Assembly: GCA_038224615.1 (NCBI GenBank)
Contig: JBBRFH010000051.1
Coordinates: 1 to 15,532, forward strand
Direction: 5' to 3'
Length of the DNA: 15,532 nucleotides
Source: JBBRFH01 sp038224615
Lineage (GTDB): Bacteria; Planctomycetota; Phycisphaerae; Tepidisphaerales; Tepidisphaeraceae
In this document: positions 14,253 through 15,532 of the stretch, in pieces
How positions within the stretch are numbered: the first letter of the stretch is position 1
Layout: every line of letters starts with the position of its first letter
Notes under the pieces: generated by a model
The model's database searches: none
Seen by the model: the letters and a program-made list of their open reading frames with translations, nothing else
What the model was told of the DNA's origin: nothing
Position numbers and translations under genes: made by a program

Positions 14253-14427
14253 GGGGAAGATCCGAAACGACGACGAAACCGCCAATGTTACATCATGCAC
14301 CGCATGAACGCATCCGGTTTACCCCTGATGCAACCGTGGTCGCCCCTCGCCGCAGGCATAACCCCGTCGGCCGGGGGGTTGCGTGCGATTCGGGTTTCGG
14401 GTTTCGTCATTCGGAATTCAGCGCCGA
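14253..14427. repeat. Permease to response-regulator spacer with TTCGGG words and a dyad
   Basis: The 175-base gap contains a repeated ATTCGGGTTTCGGGTTTCG word at 14388-14406, followed by CATTCGGAATTC to 14419. AACCCC (14360-14365) pairs with GGGGTT (14375-14380), a GC-rich hairpin without a T-run. It may weakly end transcripts of the response regulator. No gene is seen here. Confidence 0.5.
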
Positions 14428-14799
14428 TCACACCGCAACAATGCGGGCCCGTTCGATCGCCGCGTTGAGCGTGTCGAGGTTGATGGGCTTGAGGATGTGG
14501 GCGACGAAGCCGGAGTCGCGGGATTTTTGGTGGTCGTCGTCGCTGCCGTAGCCGGTGAGGGCAATGCCGCGCAGGCCGTGCTTGTCGCGGAGTTGGCTCA
14601 TGAGTTCGTAGCCGGTGATGTCGGGGAGGCCGATGTCGCTGATGACGAGATCGAACTCATTGGTCGCTGCGTGCTCCAGTGCGGCGGCGGCGGTGTTGGC
14701 GATGGTGACGGCGTGCCCGCCGGTCGCCTTGAGCAGGCGCGCCATCGCCTTGGCGGTGTCGGCGTGGTCTTCAACAAGCAGCAGTCGCAGCGGGTTCAT
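14428..14799 (-). CDS. Single-domain response regulator (CheY-like receiver)
   Basis: This 123-residue protein consists only of a receiver domain, accepting phosphate from an unidentified histidine kinase. The acidic pair is Glu10-Asp11 in LLLVEDH. The phosphoacceptor is Asp55 in LVISDIGLPD. The switch Thr82 (ALTGYG) and conserved Lys104 (LKPI) are present, so it should be active. There is no DNA-binding or enzymatic output domain. It may act through protein-protein contact or inside a phosphorelay, as receiver domains released from hybrid kinases do. No kinase is in the window. A purine-rich GAGGG precedes the ATG at 14799 at a long distance. It is divergent from the HIT gene. Confidence 0.9.
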   Translation of the reverse strand: MNPLRLLLVEDHADTAKAMARLLKATGGHAVTIANTAAAALEHAATNEFDLVISDIGLPDITGYELMSQLRDKHGLRGIALTGYGSDDDHQKSRDSGFVAHILKPINLDTLNAAIERARIVAV

Positions 14800-14854
14800 C
14801 GTTGTCGGTATCCCTCGGGCCCCGATTTGGGGATGATGCCATGGTAGGCGGTTA

Positions 14855-14891
14855 GTGAATGATTCACCAAAAAACCTTCATGTGAAGGTTT
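14855..14891. promoter_or_regulatory. Two adjacent palindromes in the divergent promoter region
   Basis: GTGAAT-G-ATTCAC is a perfect dyad at 14855-14867. AAACCTTCA (14872-14880) is inverted at 14883-14891 around a two-base centre. The second hairpin is followed on the minus strand by T residues, so it could act as a weak terminator for minus-strand read-through. Alternatively both could be operators for the flanking response-regulator and HIT genes. Confidence 0.4.
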
Positions 14892-14901
14892 GTCATTCTT
14901 C

Positions 14902-14907
14902 TACAAT
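14902..14907 (+). promoter_or_regulatory. Candidate -10 box of the HIT gene
   Basis: TACAAT matches five of six positions of the sigma-70 -10 consensus and lies six bases before the ATG at 14914. No good -35 is found at the usual spacing. If used, transcription would begin at or next to the start codon, giving a leaderless mRNA. That would fit the absence of a Shine-Dalgarno sequence. Confidence 0.35.
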
Positions 14908-14913
14908 ACCGCC

Positions 14914-15246
14914 ATGACCCTGTTCGAGAAGATCATCGCCCGGCAGATTCCTGCACAGATCGCCTACGAAGACGAGCGCTATATCGTCATCCACGACATT
15001 GATCCACAGGCGCCCGTTCATGTGCTGGTCATCCCCAAGCGGGTGATCGCGACGTTGAACGACATTGGCGAAGCCGACGGCGAGCTAATCGGCGGGATGT
15101 TCAGGGTGGCATCGAAGGTGATCAATGAGCTGGGGCACACCGATTATCGCACGGTCTTTAACTGCGGTCCGGGCGCGCAGCAGACGGTGTTTCACCTGCA
15201 CCTGCACTGCCTGGCCGGCCGGCCGTTTAGTTGGCCGCCGGGGTGA
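14914..15246 (+). CDS. HIT-family (HINT-like) nucleotide hydrolase
   Basis: This is a 110-residue histidine-triad protein of the HinT/PKCI branch. Members hydrolyse purine nucleoside phosphoramidates such as AMP-lysine and act in the cytoplasm as dimers. The start MTLFEKIIARQIPAQIAYED is typical. HVLVIPKRVI at 36-45 and FNCGPGAQQTVFH at 82-94 form the nucleotide site. The triad H-L-H-L-H is at residues 94-98, followed by CLAGR. It ends in SWPPG as in HinT. The frame is open eight codons upstream, but the ATG at 14914 matches the family N-terminus. It is the only clear plus-strand gene and its 3' end overlaps a convergent minus-strand gene by 20 bases. Confidence 0.95.
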   Translation: MTLFEKIIARQIPAQIAYEDERYIVIHDIDPQAPVHVLVIPKRVIATLNDIGEADGELIGGMFRVASKVINELGHTDYRTVFNCGPGAQQTVFHLHLHCLAGRPFSWPPG

Positions 15247-15532
15247 GGTCCTGCACCGAGGTGTCGATCGGCTCGCGAGACGCGGGAAGCACGTAGGGCG
15301 TCGTTGTGCCGTCGATCCGGTCGAGCGCATCGTGCGCGGCGCGGCCGATGTCGTTGGGTTGATCCCTGGCGATTTTCTCCAGCGCGCCCTTGAGCGACTT
15401 GGCCCGCGCGTTGCCGGCGGCCTTGATCCCCTCGAGCACGACCGAAGGCGATTCCTCGATGTCCGTCAGGCGCCCCATGAGCGAGCGCATGGTGGCCGCG
15501 CCGCTGTCGCCGCTGGTCAGCACGCCCAGCGC
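15227..15532 (-). CDS. C-terminal part of an unrecognised protein, cut by the window edge
   Basis: An open frame enters from the right edge on the minus strand and stops with TAA at 15229-15227. The visible 101 residues are largely helical and charged (SLKGALEKIARDQPNDIG, RAAHDALDRI), with a short non-helical tail (TTPYVLPASREP). The helices vaguely recall HEAT-type repeats, but I cannot assign a family. Codon composition is like its neighbours. It overlaps the HIT gene end by 20 bases in convergent orientation. An internal GTG at 15523 is a possible start, but the frame is open beyond it. Confidence 0.6.
   Translation of the reverse strand, partial: ALGVLTSGDSGAATMRSLMGRLTDIEESPSVVLEGIKAAGNARAKSLKGALEKIARDQPNDIGRAAHDALDRIDGTTTPYVLPASREPIDTSVQDLTPAAN

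Overview
The window is GC-rich bacterial DNA that most resembles a planctomycete, possibly of class Phycisphaerae. That placement is inference. It rests on the type IV pilus gene set, the large passenger-type minor pilins, and the many different short repeat words and inverted repeats between genes. No rRNA, tRNA, CRISPR array, transposase or phage gene is visible.

Almost everything is on the minus strand, so the biology reads from right to left. At the far right are the end of an unrecognised gene (15227-15532, minus) and a convergent HIT-family hydrolase (14914-15246, plus). A 114-bp divergent region with two palindromes separates the HIT gene from a stand-alone response-regulator receiver protein (14428-14799). 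Next come a MacB/FtsX-type ABC permease with no ATPase beside it (12942-14252) and the heme chaperone HemW (11656-12840).

The main content is an 11-kb type IV pilus cluster on the minus strand from 11424 to 245. The order is pilM, pilN, pilO, a pilP-like gene, pilB, pilT, pilC, then a GspI/PilV-like prepilin, a very large PilX-like protein and a PilW-like prepilin. PilM, PilN, PilO and the PilP-like protein would form the inner-membrane alignment complex. PilB and PilT would drive extension and retraction through the PilC platform. The last three genes would supply minor pilins, probably for the pilus tip. The major pilin, secretin PilQ and prepilin peptidase PilD are not in this window.

The pilM-to-pilB half is compact, with short gaps or overlaps and several clear ribosome-binding sites. 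The pilB-to-pilW half is dotted with repeats, a different one at most junctions. Two repeats lie inside the open reading frames of consecutive prepilin genes, between a coupled start codon and the prepilin cleavage site. This predicts leaders of about 62-66 residues instead of the usual short one. The PilX-like protein also carries a cluster of EF-hand-like calcium-binding loops followed by a probable beta-helical region. These two observations are the most interesting in the window.
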